20,134 nucleotides of DNA from Nocardioidaceae bacterium (GCA_013811715.1 JACCUS010000108.1:1-20134), one strand, 5' to 3'; shown: positions 1 to 7,098, numbered from the stretch's first letter. The notes: generated from the letters alone by a model not told the origin. Translations and numbers: made by a program.

Positions 1-90
1 GGCTCGCCTGGCCGAAGGGCGGGCATCGCCACGCCGTTCACGGTCGAAGCGTGCCTCATCACCCGGCCATGCTGCCGGATCGACGGCACA

Positions 91-96
91 TAGGAT
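91..96 (+). promoter_or_regulatory. -10 element of a probable leaderless promoter
   Basis: The hexamer TAGGAT fits the actinobacterial -10 consensus TANNNT and lies 6 nt before the ATG at 103. Transcription would then begin at or next to the start codon. No convincing -35 hexamer is seen at 17-18 nt spacing. An AGGA that could act as a weak ribosome binding site overlaps the hexamer, so a leadered transcript from further upstream is not excluded. Confidence 0.5.
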
Positions 97-102
97 GAGC
101 GG

Positions 103-549
103 ATGCGAGCCAGGGACCTCATCGGCGAGTACCCCACAGTGCGGGTCGACGATCCCGCGCCCGACGCCGCCCGGCTGATCGGGTCCAGGCGGCTGCCGGG
201 AGTCGTCGTCGTCGACGAGGCGGGCGATCCCGTGACGGTGCTGCCCGGCTCTCAGGTGCTCAACTTCCTCATCCCCGCCTACATCCAAGCGGACCCCTCA
301 CTCGCCAGGGTGTACGACGAACGCGCGGCCGACGAGGCCGCGTCGCGGCTCGAGGGCAAGACCGTGGGCGACCTGCTGCCGAAGCGCGGCCATCGACAAG
401 AGCTCCCCGTGGTCGACCCTGGGGCGACCATTCTCGAGTGCGCCGCTGTGATGGCTCGGCTGCACAGCCCGTTGCTCGTCGTACGTGGTGGCAAGGAGCC
501 GCTGGGAGTGGTCACCGCGTCCCGCCTGCTCGACCTGCTCTTCGGATGA
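103..549 (+). CDS. CBS-domain pair protein
   Basis: This 148-residue protein appears to consist almost entirely of two CBS motifs, at about residues 1-60 and 88-148. Both halves show the usual pattern of an alternating hydrophobic strand followed by a short helix (PGVVVVDEAGDPVTVLPGS and SPLLVVRGGKEPLGVVTASR). CBS pairs generally bind adenine nucleotides and act as energy or nucleotide sensors, often controlling a partner enzyme or transporter. Its stop is 10 nt before the permease start at 560, so the two are almost certainly co-transcribed and this protein may gate that transporter (inference). The ATG at 103 follows a -10-like hexamer by 6 nt. No signal peptide or membrane segment is visible, so it is probably cytoplasmic. 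The ligand cannot be read from the sequence. Confidence 0.88.
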   Translation: MRARDLIGEYPTVRVDDPAPDAARLIGSRRLPGVVVVDEAGDPVTVLPGSQVLNFLIPAYIQADPSLARVYDERAADEAASRLEGKTVGDLLPKRGHRQELPVVDPGATILECAAVMARLHSPLLVVRGGKEPLGVVTASRLLDLLFG

Positions 550-559
550 GAGCCGCATC

Positions 560-1855
560 GTGACGTTTACGCAGATCGCGGCGCTGGTCGTGTTCACCGG
601 CGCCTACACGCTCATCGCGACCGAGCGCGTCCACCGGGTCGCCGCGGCGCTGGGCGGCGCCGCCCTGATGCTCGGCCTGGGCCTCACCGACGGCGACGCC
701 GCCTACTACTCCGAGGATGCCGGCGTCGACTGGAACGTGATCTTCCTGCTGCTCGGCATGATGATCATCGTCGGCGTCATCAAGCGGACCGGGCTCTTCG
801 AGTACCTCGCCATCGCCGCCGCCAAGCGAGCACGCGGGCGCCCGTTCGCGGTGATGACGTTGCTGGTGGTGATAACGGCGGTGGCGTCGGCGCTGCTCGA
901 CAACGTCACCACGGTGCTGTTGATCGCCCCGGTGACGTTCCTGGTCTGTGACCGGCTCGGGCTGCGCGCGACGCCGTACCTCATCGCGGAGGTGCTGGCG
1001 TCGAACATCGGCGGTACGGCGACGCTGATCGGCGACCCGCCCAACATCATCATCGCCAGCCGAGCCGACCTGTCGTTCAACGACTTCCTCGTCAACCTGG
1101 CGCCGTTCGTGGTCGTGGTGCTGCTCGCGTACGTGGCGGTGACCCGGGTCATGTTTCGGGACGCCTTCGTCTCCGACCCGGATCGGGTCGCGGAGGTGAT
1201 GGCCCTCTCGGAACGGGAGGCGATCCGCAACAAGACGTTGCTGATCCAGAGTCTGACGGTGCTCTTCCTCGTGCTCGTCGGCTTCGTCCTGCACACCGCG
1301 TTGCACTTCGAGCCGTCGGTGGTGGCGCTGCTCGGCGCCGGAGTCCTCGTGCTCGTCTCGCGTGTGACCACCGAGGACGCCATCGCCGACGTGGAGTGGG
1401 AGACCCTCGTCTTCTTCATGGGCCTCTTCGTGATGGTGGGCGCCCTGGTCGAGACCGGCGTCATCGGGAAGTTCGCCGACGCCCTCGCCAGCGCGACCGG
1501 CGACCAGCTGTTCCTGACCGCGGTCATTCTGCTGGCCGTCTCGTTGGTGCTCTCGGGTCTGGTCGACAACATCCCCTACGTCGCGACCATGGCGCCGGTC
1601 GTGGCGGTTCTCGTCGACGGCTACCCGGGTGACAGCGGCGAGGTGCTGTGGTGGGCGCTGGCGCTGGGCGCCGATTTCGGCGGCAACTCGACCGCAGTCG
1701 GGGCCAGCGCCAACGTGGTGGTGCTCGGGCTGGCGGCGAGGAACGGCACCCCGATCAGCTTCTGGGAGTTCACCAGGTACGGCGTCGTCATCGCGCTCAT
1801 GTCCGGAGCCATGGCCGTGCCCTACCTGTGGCTGCGGTATTTCGCGTTCGGCTGA
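560..1855 (+). CDS. ArsB/NhaD (SLC13-like) family permease
   Basis: A polytopic inner-membrane transporter of 431 residues. The start is the GTG at 560; the open frame extends upstream to 485, but that part lies inside the CBS gene and is not hydrophobic. About 10-12 hydrophobic segments are visible. The hallmark stretch GGTATLIGDPPNIII lies near residue 155, and a second, symmetry-related stretch, ADFGGNSTAVGASANVV, lies near residue 370. These are the two substrate and ion-binding half-sites of the ArsB/NhaD/SLC13 superfamily. The length fits the mycobacterial Rv2684/Rv2685-type proteins annotated as arsenic transporters. The substrate could be arsenite, sodium or a dicarboxylate; no arsenic genes lie beside it. 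Its operon partner is the CBS protein just upstream, which suggests nucleotide-linked control. Confidence 0.87.
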   Translation: MTFTQIAALVVFTGAYTLIATERVHRVAAALGGAALMLGLGLTDGDAAYYSEDAGVDWNVIFLLLGMMIIVGVIKRTGLFEYLAIAAAKRARGRPFAVMTLLVVITAVASALLDNVTTVLLIAPVTFLVCDRLGLRATPYLIAEVLASNIGGTATLIGDPPNIIIASRADLSFNDFLVNLAPFVVVVLLAYVAVTRVMFRDAFVSDPDRVAEVMALSEREAIRNKTLLIQSLTVLFLVLVGFVLHTALHFEPSVVALLGAGVLVLVSRVTTEDAIADVEWETLVFFMGLFVMVGALVETGVIGKFADALASATGDQLFLTAVILLAVSLVLSGLVDNIPYVATMAPVVAVLVDGYPGDSGEVLWWALALGADFGGNSTAVGASANVVVLGLAARNGTPISFWEFTRYGVVIALMSGAMAVPYLWLRYFAFG

Positions 1856-1885
1856 TCACCGCTTGCGTCCGTGTCTCAAACGCGG

Positions 1886-2359
1886 TCATGCTCGCATGCT
1901 GGCCGCTCCGACCTCCTTCTCAGAAATGCCTCGGGCAAACAGCCCCAGCAGGATCATGCCGACCGAGAGCCCGAGGTGGAGCCAGTTGTCGGCGCTGTTG
2001 AGCGGGACGAAGTTCGCGGGCCCGCCCATGTCGACGAAGATCCCGTAGACCCACAGCAGGATGTACACCAGGCCGCCACCGATCAAGAAGCCGATGGTGC
2101 CGGTCGTCGTCCGAGACATCAATGACCCGACGAGACCGAACAGCAGGTGCACGATGTTGTGCAGGATCGAGATCTGGAACAGGCCGAGCAGCTCGGCCCG
2201 GGACTGGTGTCCGGCTAGCTCCATCGAGCCGTAGTTCTGCGTGACGCCGGGGACGAAGCCGAGGACACCGATCAGGTAGAACATCGCCGCCACCGCGAGA
2301 CCGATCATTTGAGGGGCGGATCTCCTTGTGCCTTCAGCCGACGAGTCGTTCGCGGCCAT
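1886..2359 (-). CDS. DUF4383 family membrane protein
   Basis: This 157-residue protein has about four transmembrane segments, near residues 18-38, 58-80, 87-108 and 128-145. The pattern ISILHNIVHLLFGLVG followed by a segment ending NADNWLHLGLS-like (here NSADNWLHLGLS) is typical of DUF4383, an actinobacterial membrane family of unknown function. The ATG at 2359 was chosen because a strong Shine-Dalgarno run, GGGAGAGG, precedes it at good spacing. The frame stays open upstream, but that part is Arg/Pro/Cys-rich shadow sequence overlapping the divergent S4 gene. It is transcribed divergently from the S4 gene, with 91 nt between the starts, and convergently to the permease. No function is known. 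Confidence 0.85.
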   Translation of the reverse strand: MAANDSSAEGTRRSAPQMIGLAVAAMFYLIGVLGFVPGVTQNYGSMELAGHQSRAELLGLFQISILHNIVHLLFGLVGSLMSRTTTGTIGFLIGGGLVYILLWVYGIFVDMGGPANFVPLNSADNWLHLGLSVGMILLGLFARGISEKEVGAASMRA

Positions 2360-2437
2360 CCCGACACCTCTCCCTTGTCCGACGTGACCGGCACGTGCAC
2401 CGGCGGGCTGCCCGCAATCCTCGCACCCGGGGCGACA

Positions 2438-2443
2438 TATCCT
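2438..2443 (+). promoter_or_regulatory. -10 element of a probable leaderless promoter
   Basis: TATCCT matches TANNNT and sits 7 nt before the ATG at 2451, so the transcript probably starts at or one base from the start codon. There is no Shine-Dalgarno sequence before this ATG, which supports a leaderless mRNA. No clear -35 hexamer is seen. Confidence 0.55.
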
Positions 2444-2450
2444 GCTGCGG

Positions 2451-2672
2451 ATGGCCCGCCGTGAGGAAGTGCAGATCAAGGACGACGGTATCCGGCTCGG
2501 GCAGTTCCTCAAGCTCGCCGGCGCGGTCGACCAGGGCAGCGACGTGAAGGCCGTGCTCGCGGCCGGATCGGTCGCCGTCAACGGCCGGGTCGAGACGCGA
2601 CGCGGTCGGCAGCTGCGCCACGGCGATCGGGTGCAGGTCGGCGAGGCGACATACACGGTCTCCCGCCGCTAG
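2451..2672 (+). CDS. small S4-domain RNA-binding protein
   Basis: This 73-residue basic protein is essentially a single S4 fold. It has the characteristic IRLGQFLKLAG helix, then VKAVLAAGSVAVNGRVETRRGRQL and HGDRVQV, the alphaL-motif layout shared by the YaaA/YbcJ small S4 proteins. Such proteins bind structured RNA, usually rRNA, but the target is unknown here. The ATG has a -10 hexamer 7 nt upstream and no ribosome binding site, so the mRNA is probably leaderless. The 3' end overlaps the convergent thpR gene: the palindrome CTAG at 2669-2672 supplies a TAG stop to both strands. Confidence 0.88.
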   Translation: MARREEVQIKDDGIRLGQFLKLAGAVDQGSDVKAVLAAGSVAVNGRVETRRGRQLRHGDRVQVGEATYTVSRR

Positions 2673-3196
2673 CCGGTCGCTTCTCCGAGGGTGAAGAACT
2701 CCAACGGCTCATAGCGCGGCCCGCGATCGTTCGCGCCGCGCAGATGTGACTCGACGAGCGCGATCTGGGTCGCCGTCCAGGTCGGTCCGTCGTACGCCGA
2801 GAGCTCGTCGGCGAGGCCGGTCAGGTCGGCGCGTTCCCTGGTGCGAGCCAGGGTCAGGTGCGCATCTTGCTGGTAGCCGGCGAGCTTTCTCCAGTCGGCC
2901 AGGTCGCCCGCCAGGCCGATCCACAGCACCCGCGCCATCCAGGCCCGAGGGAACGTGCCGGCGCCGTGGAACCGCAGCCGCATCGGGCCGCTCCGCGCCG
3001 CCCGCCGCGCCCATCGGCTCAGCTGCCGGTCGGCCTCGTGCACCCCGCAGTCCCCCATGAACTCCAAGGTGACGTGCCAGCGAGCCGGCGGCACCCAACG
3101 CAGATCCGGTCGAGCGGTCCGTGCGGCGTCCACGAACTCGTCGAGATGCGCCTCGACGTGTCGTGGCGGCAGGAGCGCCGCAAAGAGCCTGGCCAT
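2669..3196 (-). CDS. thpR: RNA 2',3'-cyclic phosphodiesterase (2H family)
   Basis: This 175-residue member of the 2H phosphoesterase superfamily hydrolyses 2',3'-cyclic phosphate ends of RNA to 2'-phosphates; historically it was called 2'-5' RNA ligase. Both catalytic His-x-Thr motifs are present: HVTLEFMG near residue 41 and HLTLAR near residue 133. The N-terminus MARLFAALLPP is the family's first beta strand. The length matches the family. It lies 49 nt downstream of the CBS gene on the same strand and may be co-transcribed with it. Its stop codon shares CTAG with the S4 gene on the other strand, so no room remains for a separate terminator between the two genes. Confidence 0.92.
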   Translation of the reverse strand: MARLFAALLPPRHVEAHLDEFVDAARTARPDLRWVPPARWHVTLEFMGDCGVHEADRQLSRWARRAARSGPMRLRFHGAGTFPRAWMARVLWIGLAGDLADWRKLAGYQQDAHLTLARTRERADLTGLADELSAYDGPTWTATQIALVESHLRGANDRGPRYEPLEFFTLGEATG

Positions 3197-3245
3197 CGCA
3201 GCTCGCGGCGGGCTCAGCCGCGGCTCGGTTCGAGGGCAGCCGGGG

Positions 3246-3677
3246 TCACTGGGTGTTGGAGACGTACGACGACAGCTGGTCGCGCTCGAACTCCAGCTCG
3301 CCGATCCGCGACTTGACCACGTCGCCGATCGAGACGATCCCCCGTAGTACGCCGCGCTCGAGGACCGGCGCGTGCCGGATCCGATGCAGAGTCATCAAGC
3401 GCATCAGGTCGTGCACCGAGTCTTGCGGCGCGACCGCCCGCACCTCGGTCGTCATGATCTCTGAGACAGAAGCGTCGAGCACCGCGACTCCGCCCACCAG
3501 TCCCCGGACGACGTCACGCTCGGACACGATGCCCGCCACCGGCCGGTCATCGGTGCTCACGATGACGGCCCCGATGTTGTGCTCGGCGAGCAGCGAGATG
3601 AGGTCACGGACGGTCATGTCGGGCGCACACGTGACCACCGTGTCGCTCTTCGCCTGCAACACGTCCTTGATTCGCAT
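3246..3677 (-). CDS. CBS-domain pair protein (HRP1-like architecture)
   Basis: This 143-residue protein has two CBS motifs at about residues 1-65 and 72-130. It opens with MRIKDVLQAK and contains EHNIGAVIVSTDDRPVAGIV followed by SERDVVR, the usual CBS ligand-loop pattern; the second motif holds RIRHAPVLERGVLRGIV followed by SIGDVVKSR. A C-terminal helical tail rich in Glu and Ser follows. The ATG at 3677 was chosen over the longer frame because GGAGG lies about 7 nt upstream. This stand-alone CBS type is very common in Actinobacteria and is thought to sense adenine nucleotides. It resembles hypoxic response protein HRP1 in layout, but orthology is not claimed. thpR follows on the same strand. 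Confidence 0.9.
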   Translation of the reverse strand: MRIKDVLQAKSDTVVTCAPDMTVRDLISLLAEHNIGAVIVSTDDRPVAGIVSERDVVRGLVGGVAVLDASVSEIMTTEVRAVAPQDSVHDLMRLMTLHRIRHAPVLERGVLRGIVSIGDVVKSRIGELEFERDQLSSYVSNTQ

Positions 3678-3699
3678 CGACAACCTCCACATGCGGATC

Positions 3700-3751
3700 G
3701 TCCACGGTCCTTCGCCTGAGACGAGACTATCCCCGGCGTCGGGTCCACGGT
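3700..3751 (-). promoter_or_regulatory. CBS gene promoter flanked by 9-bp direct repeats
   Basis: On the minus strand TAGTCT (3724-3729) fits a -10 hexamer about 47 nt upstream of the CBS start codon. The 9-mer GTCCACGGT (plus-strand reading) occurs at 3700-3708 and again at 3743-3751, 43 nt apart, which is close to four helical turns. The two copies flank the -10. This could be a regulator site, but the regulator is unknown and chance cannot be excluded in GC-rich DNA. Confidence 0.4.
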
Positions 3752-3787
3752 AGTCGCTCACCTCGTCTACCTGCGAGGATGCTGCTC

Positions 3788-4567
3788 GTGACGACCGTAC
3801 TCGAAGCCCCGCCCCAGCGCAGGGCATCGACGACGTGGCCGTCCATGTCGATCGTGGCGGTCGCCATCGGCTGGATCACCACCGTGCTCTGGCTCGACGC
3901 GGACTCGGCACTGTGGGTGCAGCGTGGTCTAGGGATCGTCACCTGGTGCGTGCTCGTCGCCGTGCTGTCGCGTGAGTCGTCGCTCGTGCGGGTCCAGACT
4001 GGCGTCGTCGTGGTGTTCGCGTCGGTCGTCGAGTACACGTTCTCGCCGCTCCTGGAGGTCTACGTCTACCGATTCGACAACGTGCCGATGTACGTCCCGC
4101 CTGGCCACGGGCTCGTCTACTTGGCCGCGTTGGCGATCGGGCGGACTGCGGTCGTCCGGGTCCGCGACAAGCTGGCGACCGTGTTGGTGCTGGCGGCCGG
4201 AGGCGGCTACGCGGCGTACGGTGTCACATTCGCGGACCGGCCCGACGTGCTGGGCGCCTTCTGGTTCGGGTGCCTGGCCGGGTTCTTGCTGTGGGGGCCC
4301 TCGCGCGGCCTGTACATCGGGGCGTTCCTCGTGGTGACCTACCTGGAGATCGTGGGTACGGCGCTGGGCACGTGGACCTGGCAGACCCATGACCCCACCG
4401 GGCTCGTGTCGATCGGCAACCCACCCTCGGGAGCGGCCGGCGGCTACGGCTGGTTCGACCTGGCGGCGCTGCTGGCGGCTCCGCCGCTGCTGGAGCTGGC
4501 CCGACGGTTCAGTCCTCGGGGTCCGGCGGCGGATCCAGTGGACTCAGGCGCTGGCGGCGTTCGCTGA
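3788..4567 (+). CDS. multi-pass membrane protein of unknown function
   Basis: This 259-residue protein has about seven hydrophobic segments. I do not recognise a named family. Conserved-looking motifs are EYTFSPLLEVYVYRFDNVP near residue 85, a PPGHGLVYLAAL segment after it, and GTWTWQTHDPTGLVSIGNPP near residue 205, with aromatic, His and Asp residues at membrane edges. The GTG at 3788 is preferred to the ATG at 3779: GAGG at 3775-3778 directly abuts that ATG but lies 9 nt before the GTG, a proper spacing. The hydrophilic C-terminus (PRGPAADPVDSGAGGVR) is encoded in a 59-nt overlap with the convergent hisN. It is transcribed divergently from the CBS gene. A transporter or enzyme role cannot be distinguished. 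Confidence 0.8.
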   Translation: MTTVLEAPPQRRASTTWPSMSIVAVAIGWITTVLWLDADSALWVQRGLGIVTWCVLVAVLSRESSLVRVQTGVVVVFASVVEYTFSPLLEVYVYRFDNVPMYVPPGHGLVYLAALAIGRTAVVRVRDKLATVLVLAAGGGYAAYGVTFADRPDVLGAFWFGCLAGFLLWGPSRGLYIGAFLVVTYLEIVGTALGTWTWQTHDPTGLVSIGNPPSGAAGGYGWFDLAALLAAPPLLELARRFSPRGPAADPVDSGAGGVR

Positions 4568-5408
4568 GCTCGTGCACGCTCCCGCTGGGCCGCGTCGACG
4601 TACCGCCTGGGTCCTGGTCGGGAAGGACGCCGACATACGCCATGACCTGTTCGTGCAGGCGGCCGTTGGTGGTCACGGCGTTGCCGCTGTGTGGTCCTGG
4701 GCTGCCGTCGAGGCCGGTGAAGCGGCCGCCGGCCTCCTCGAGGATGACCACCAGCGCGGCCATGTCGTAGAGCTCGAGGTCGGGTTCGACCGCGACGTCG
4801 ACGCCGCCTTCGGCGACGAGCATGTGCGACCAGAAGTCGCCGTACGCGCGAGTCCGCCAGCACCGCCGCGCCAGCGCGAGGAAGTCGTCTTGGCGGTGGT
4901 GCTCGTCCCAGCTGGAGAGGGAGGAGTAGGAGAGCGAGGCGTCTTCCAGGGCGGAGACGTCGGAGACTCGGCATGGCTGTGCGTTGAAGAGCGACTTGCC
5001 GGTCCACGCCCGGCTGCCCTTCGACGCCCACCAGCGCCTGCCCAGCGCGGGGGCCGACACGACGCCGGCCACCACCTCGTCCTCGACCATCAGCCCGATG
5101 AGCGTGGCCCACACCGGCACTCCGCGAACGAAGTTCTTGGTGCCGTCGATCGGGTCCACGACCCAGCGCCGCGGCCCCCAGCCGGTGGCGCCGGACTCCT
5201 CTCCGAGCACGGCGTCGCGCGGGCGGGCGCGCCCGAGGGTTCGGCGCAGCACCTCCTCGACCTTGTGGTCGGCGTCGCTGACCGGGGTGAGGTCGGGCTT
5301 GTTGACGACATGCAGGTCCAGTGCCTTGAACCGGTCCATCGTCAGCGAGTCGGCGTCGTCGGCGAGGATATGCGCCAGGCGGAGGTCGTCGGTGTGGTCC
5401 GAAGGCAT
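4509..5408 (-). CDS. hisN: histidinol-phosphatase, inositol monophosphatase family
   Basis: This 299-residue member of the IMPase superfamily probably hydrolyses histidinol phosphate to histidinol in histidine synthesis, the usual role of actinobacterial HisN next to rsgA/aroA. The metal-binding motifs are visible: GEESG (Glu70, Glu71), WVVDPIDGTKNF (Asp85, Asp88), and LELYDMAALVVILEEAGG with the third metal Asp. The ATG at 5408 gives the normal N-terminus and follows TAGCCT by 7 nt, suggesting a leaderless mRNA. The last 35 or so residues (after VMAYVGVLPD) are a polar Pro/Arg/Ser tail beyond the usual end of about 260 residues. Part of that tail overlaps the opposite membrane-protein gene by 59 nt. 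Activity on inositol phosphate or related substrates is possible. Confidence 0.88.
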   Translation of the reverse strand: MPSDHTDDLRLAHILADDADSLTMDRFKALDLHVVNKPDLTPVSDADHKVEEVLRRTLGRARPRDAVLGEESGATGWGPRRWVVDPIDGTKNFVRGVPVWATLIGLMVEDEVVAGVVSAPALGRRWWASKGSRAWTGKSLFNAQPCRVSDVSALEDASLSYSSLSSWDEHHRQDDFLALARRCWRTRAYGDFWSHMLVAEGGVDVAVEPDLELYDMAALVVILEEAGGRFTGLDGSPGPHSGNAVTTNGRLHEQVMAYVGVLPDQDPGGTSTRPSGSVHELSERRQRLSPLDPPPDPED

Positions 5409-5415
5409 AGCCGTC

Positions 5416-5421
5416 AGGCTA
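5416..5421 (-). promoter_or_regulatory. -10 element of a probable leaderless hisN promoter
   Basis: TAGCCT on the minus strand ends 7 nt before the hisN ATG at 5408. No Shine-Dalgarno is present before that ATG. A convincing -35 hexamer is not seen. Confidence 0.5.
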
Positions 5422-5511
5422 ACGCTCCGCGCCGGGTTGGGGCTGTCGGGCGCGTGCCAAGATTGCGGCGAAGCGCGCAGTCGTCCCCCCGTCCGAGTCA
5501 GGAGAGCGGCC

Positions 5512-6057
5512 ATGTTCGACGAGTTCAACGGACTTCCCCTCCACCCGCTGCTGGTTCACGCGGCGGTGGTGCTGGTGCCGCTGGCGGGGTTGCTCGGCGT
5601 GCTTTTCGCAATCCCTCGCACCCGGGCATGGTCGCGCTGGCCGCTGATGCTGGTGTCGTTGGGCGCTGCCGTCACCGTCTATGTCACCAAGGAGGCCGGG
5701 GAGAGTTTCGAGGAGGTGCTGGCTTTCCCGGAGACCACACCGGAGGGCATGCTGATCGCTGAACATGAGGAGCGGGCCGAGCTGTTGCTCATCATCACGC
5801 TGGTGTACGCCGTGGTGGCGGTGGCTGCCTTCGTGGTGTCCCGAGACACCGAGAAGTTCACCGGGGTGCCGGCGATCGCCGTGTCGGTGCTGCTGCTGGT
5901 CGGCGCCGGTGCGCTCGCATTCCAGGTCTACCGGGTCGGGGACATCGGCTCGGAAGCGGTGTGGAACCCCACCGGCGACGTCGACTACGGTGCACATCAC
6001 CGACTATCATCGCTGGATGGTGATGCAAACGTCAGTTGGCGATTCCGACCTGGTTGA
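5512..6057 (+). CDS. DUF2231 family membrane protein
   Basis: This 181-residue protein has four transmembrane segments at about residues 14-33, 42-60, 85-108 and 117-138. It begins MFDEFNGLPLHPLLVHAAVVLVPLA, split here only to name the LHPLLVHAAVVLVPLAGL core that defines DUF2231; its His residues have been suggested to bind a cofactor or metal in the family. The ATG at 5512 has GGAGAG 5 nt upstream. The frame continues past the typical C-terminal segment (YRVGDIGSEAVW) for about 27 polar residues. The last 41 nt overlap the arsR coding region, and the arsR promoter lies inside this gene. The tail may therefore be a product of a junction rather than native protein. It is transcribed divergently from hisN with 103 nt between starts. 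Confidence 0.82.
   Translation: MFDEFNGLPLHPLLVHAAVVLVPLAGLLGVLFAIPRTRAWSRWPLMLVSLGAAVTVYVTKEAGESFEEVLAFPETTPEGMLIAEHEERAELLLIITLVYAVVAVAAFVVSRDTEKFTGVPAIAVSVLLLVGAGALAFQVYRVGDIGSEAVWNPTGDVDYGAHHRLSSLDGDANVSWRFRPG
5981..6025 (+). promoter_or_regulatory. leaderless arsR promoter with inverted-repeat operator
   Basis: TATCAT at 6005-6010 is a -10 element 6 nt before the arsR ATG at 6017, and TCGACT at 5981-5986 is a fair -35 with an 18-nt spacer. The 7-bp arms CATCACC (5995-6001) and GGTGATG (6019-6025) form an inverted repeat centred at 6010, on the -10 itself. Binding there would block transcription start, as expected for an autoregulated ArsR repressor. A smaller repeat, CGGTG-N5-CACCG, occupies 5988-6002. 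The positions are direct observations; the operator role is inference. Confidence 0.6.
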
Positions 6058-6391
6058 CGAGGCTGCGGCATTGACGGCGGCATCGTGTCTGTTCCGCGGT
6101 CTGGGTGATCCATCCCGACTGGCGATCCTGCGGCATCTGGCGCTTGGGGAGCATCGAGTGGTCGACTTGACCGCGCATCTGCGGTTGGCGCAGTCGACGG
6201 TGTCGAAGCACCTTGCCTGCCTGCGCGACTGCGGCCTGGTCATCTCTCGTCCGCAGGGCAGGGCGTCGGTGTTCTCCCTGACGCACTCGGAGGCGGTGTT
6301 GAAGCTGTTCGCGGCAGCGGAGGAACTGCTGGCCGTGTCCGGCGACGCAGTGATCTTGTGTCCCGTGTACGGCGAGTCGGCGAACACGTGA
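6017..6391 (+). CDS. ArsR/SmtB metal-sensing repressor, CmtR-like
   Basis: This 124-residue winged-helix repressor presumably shuts off the two efflux genes behind it until metal binds. The helix-turn-helix runs from about residue 48 to 75, with LRLAQSTVSKHLACLRDCGLV as the recognition helix region (20 residues plus one). In that helix Cys68 and Cys72 form the CLxxC pair equivalent to Cys57/Cys61 of mycobacterial CmtR. Cys115 (ILCP) near the C-terminus fits the third CmtR ligand, Cys102. CmtR senses Cd(II) and Pb(II), so this protein probably does too. The classic ELCVCD motif of ArsR/CadC is absent. The ATG at 6017 is supported by the -10 hexamer 6 nt upstream; ATG at 6023 is an alternative. 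Its stop overlaps the next start by 4 nt. Confidence 0.9.
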   Translation: MVMQTSVGDSDLVDEAAALTAASCLFRGLGDPSRLAILRHLALGEHRVVDLTAHLRLAQSTVSKHLACLRDCGLVISRPQGRASVFSLTHSEAVLKLFAAAEELLAVSGDAVILCPVYGESANT

Positions 6392-7098
6392 GCGCCGTCA
6401 CCGCGACCACCTACGTCAGCGACCCGGCTCGACGGCGACAGCTCAGCCGGCGGGCGCGGCTGCTGGCTGCCGCGTCGGTCAGCTACAACCTGCTGGAGGC
6501 GGTGGTGGCGATCGCCGCCGGGCTGGTCGCAGGGTCCGTGGCGCTGGTGGGATTCGGGCTGGACTCTGTGGTCGAGGTCAGCAGCGGAGTGATCATCTTG
6601 TGGCAGTTCCGCCACCGGCTGCCGGAGTCGAGGGAGCAGCAGGCGTTGCGGATGCTCGCGGCGTCGTTCTTCGTGATCGCGGCGTACGTGTCGGTGCAGT
6701 CCCTCCGCGCTCTGGTCGCCGGCGCAGAGCCGGACGCGTCGCCGGTTGGCATCTGGCTCGCGGTCGCGTCGCTCCTGGTGATGCCGGTCCTGTCCTGGGC
6801 GCAACGACGCACCGGGAGGTCGCTGGGCTCCAACGCCGTTGTCGCCGACGGCACCCAGACACTGCTGTGCACCTACCTGTCGGCGGTGCTGCTGGTGGGG
6901 CTGGTGCTCAACGCCACCCTCGGCTGGGGGTGGGCCGACCCCGTGGCGGGGCTGGTGATCGCCATGGTCGCGGTCCGCGAAGGTGTTCGGGCTTGGCGCG
7001 GTGAGGGCTGTTGCAGCCCGACCGCGAGCACGGCATCCGCGGCCGAGGCTGGCGGCGACAGCTGGCGAGATGACAGCTGTGGGAGTGGCCGCCGATGA
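6388..7098 (+). CDS. cation diffusion facilitator lacking the cytoplasmic domain
   Basis: This 236-residue membrane protein of the cation-efflux (CDF) family has five to six transmembrane segments. The metal-site segments are VGFGLDSVVEV (Asp59, Glu63) in the second segment and ADGTQT (Asp154) in the fifth, instead of the HxxxD of zinc-type CDFs. It ends soon after the last membrane segment, so the usual C-terminal dimerisation domain is missing. In its place is a short polar tail with three Cys (GEGCC and DDSC), possibly a soft-metal binding site. The GTG start at 6388 overlaps the arsR stop as GTGA, giving translational coupling, and its own stop overlaps the next start as ATGA. Probably exports Cd, Pb or another divalent ion (inference). 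Confidence 0.88.
   Translation: MSAVTATTYVSDPARRRQLSRRARLLAAASVSYNLLEAVVAIAAGLVAGSVALVGFGLDSVVEVSSGVIILWQFRHRLPESREQQALRMLAASFFVIAAYVSVQSLRALVAGAEPDASPVGIWLAVASLLVMPVLSWAQRRTGRSLGSNAVVADGTQTLLCTYLSAVLLVGLVLNATLGWGWADPVAGLVIAMVAVREGVRAWRGEGCCSPTASTASAAEAGGDSWRDDSCGSGRR

Noticed and set aside
1..60. Minus-strand open frame from an ATG at 60 to the window edge
   Set aside because: Only about 20 residues are visible, with no recognisable motif or ribosome binding site, so a divergent gene cannot be supported.
1856..1887. ACCGC/GCGGT repeat between the permease and DUF4383 genes as a terminator
   Set aside because: Short arms, long loop, partly inside the DUF4383 stop region and no T-tract.
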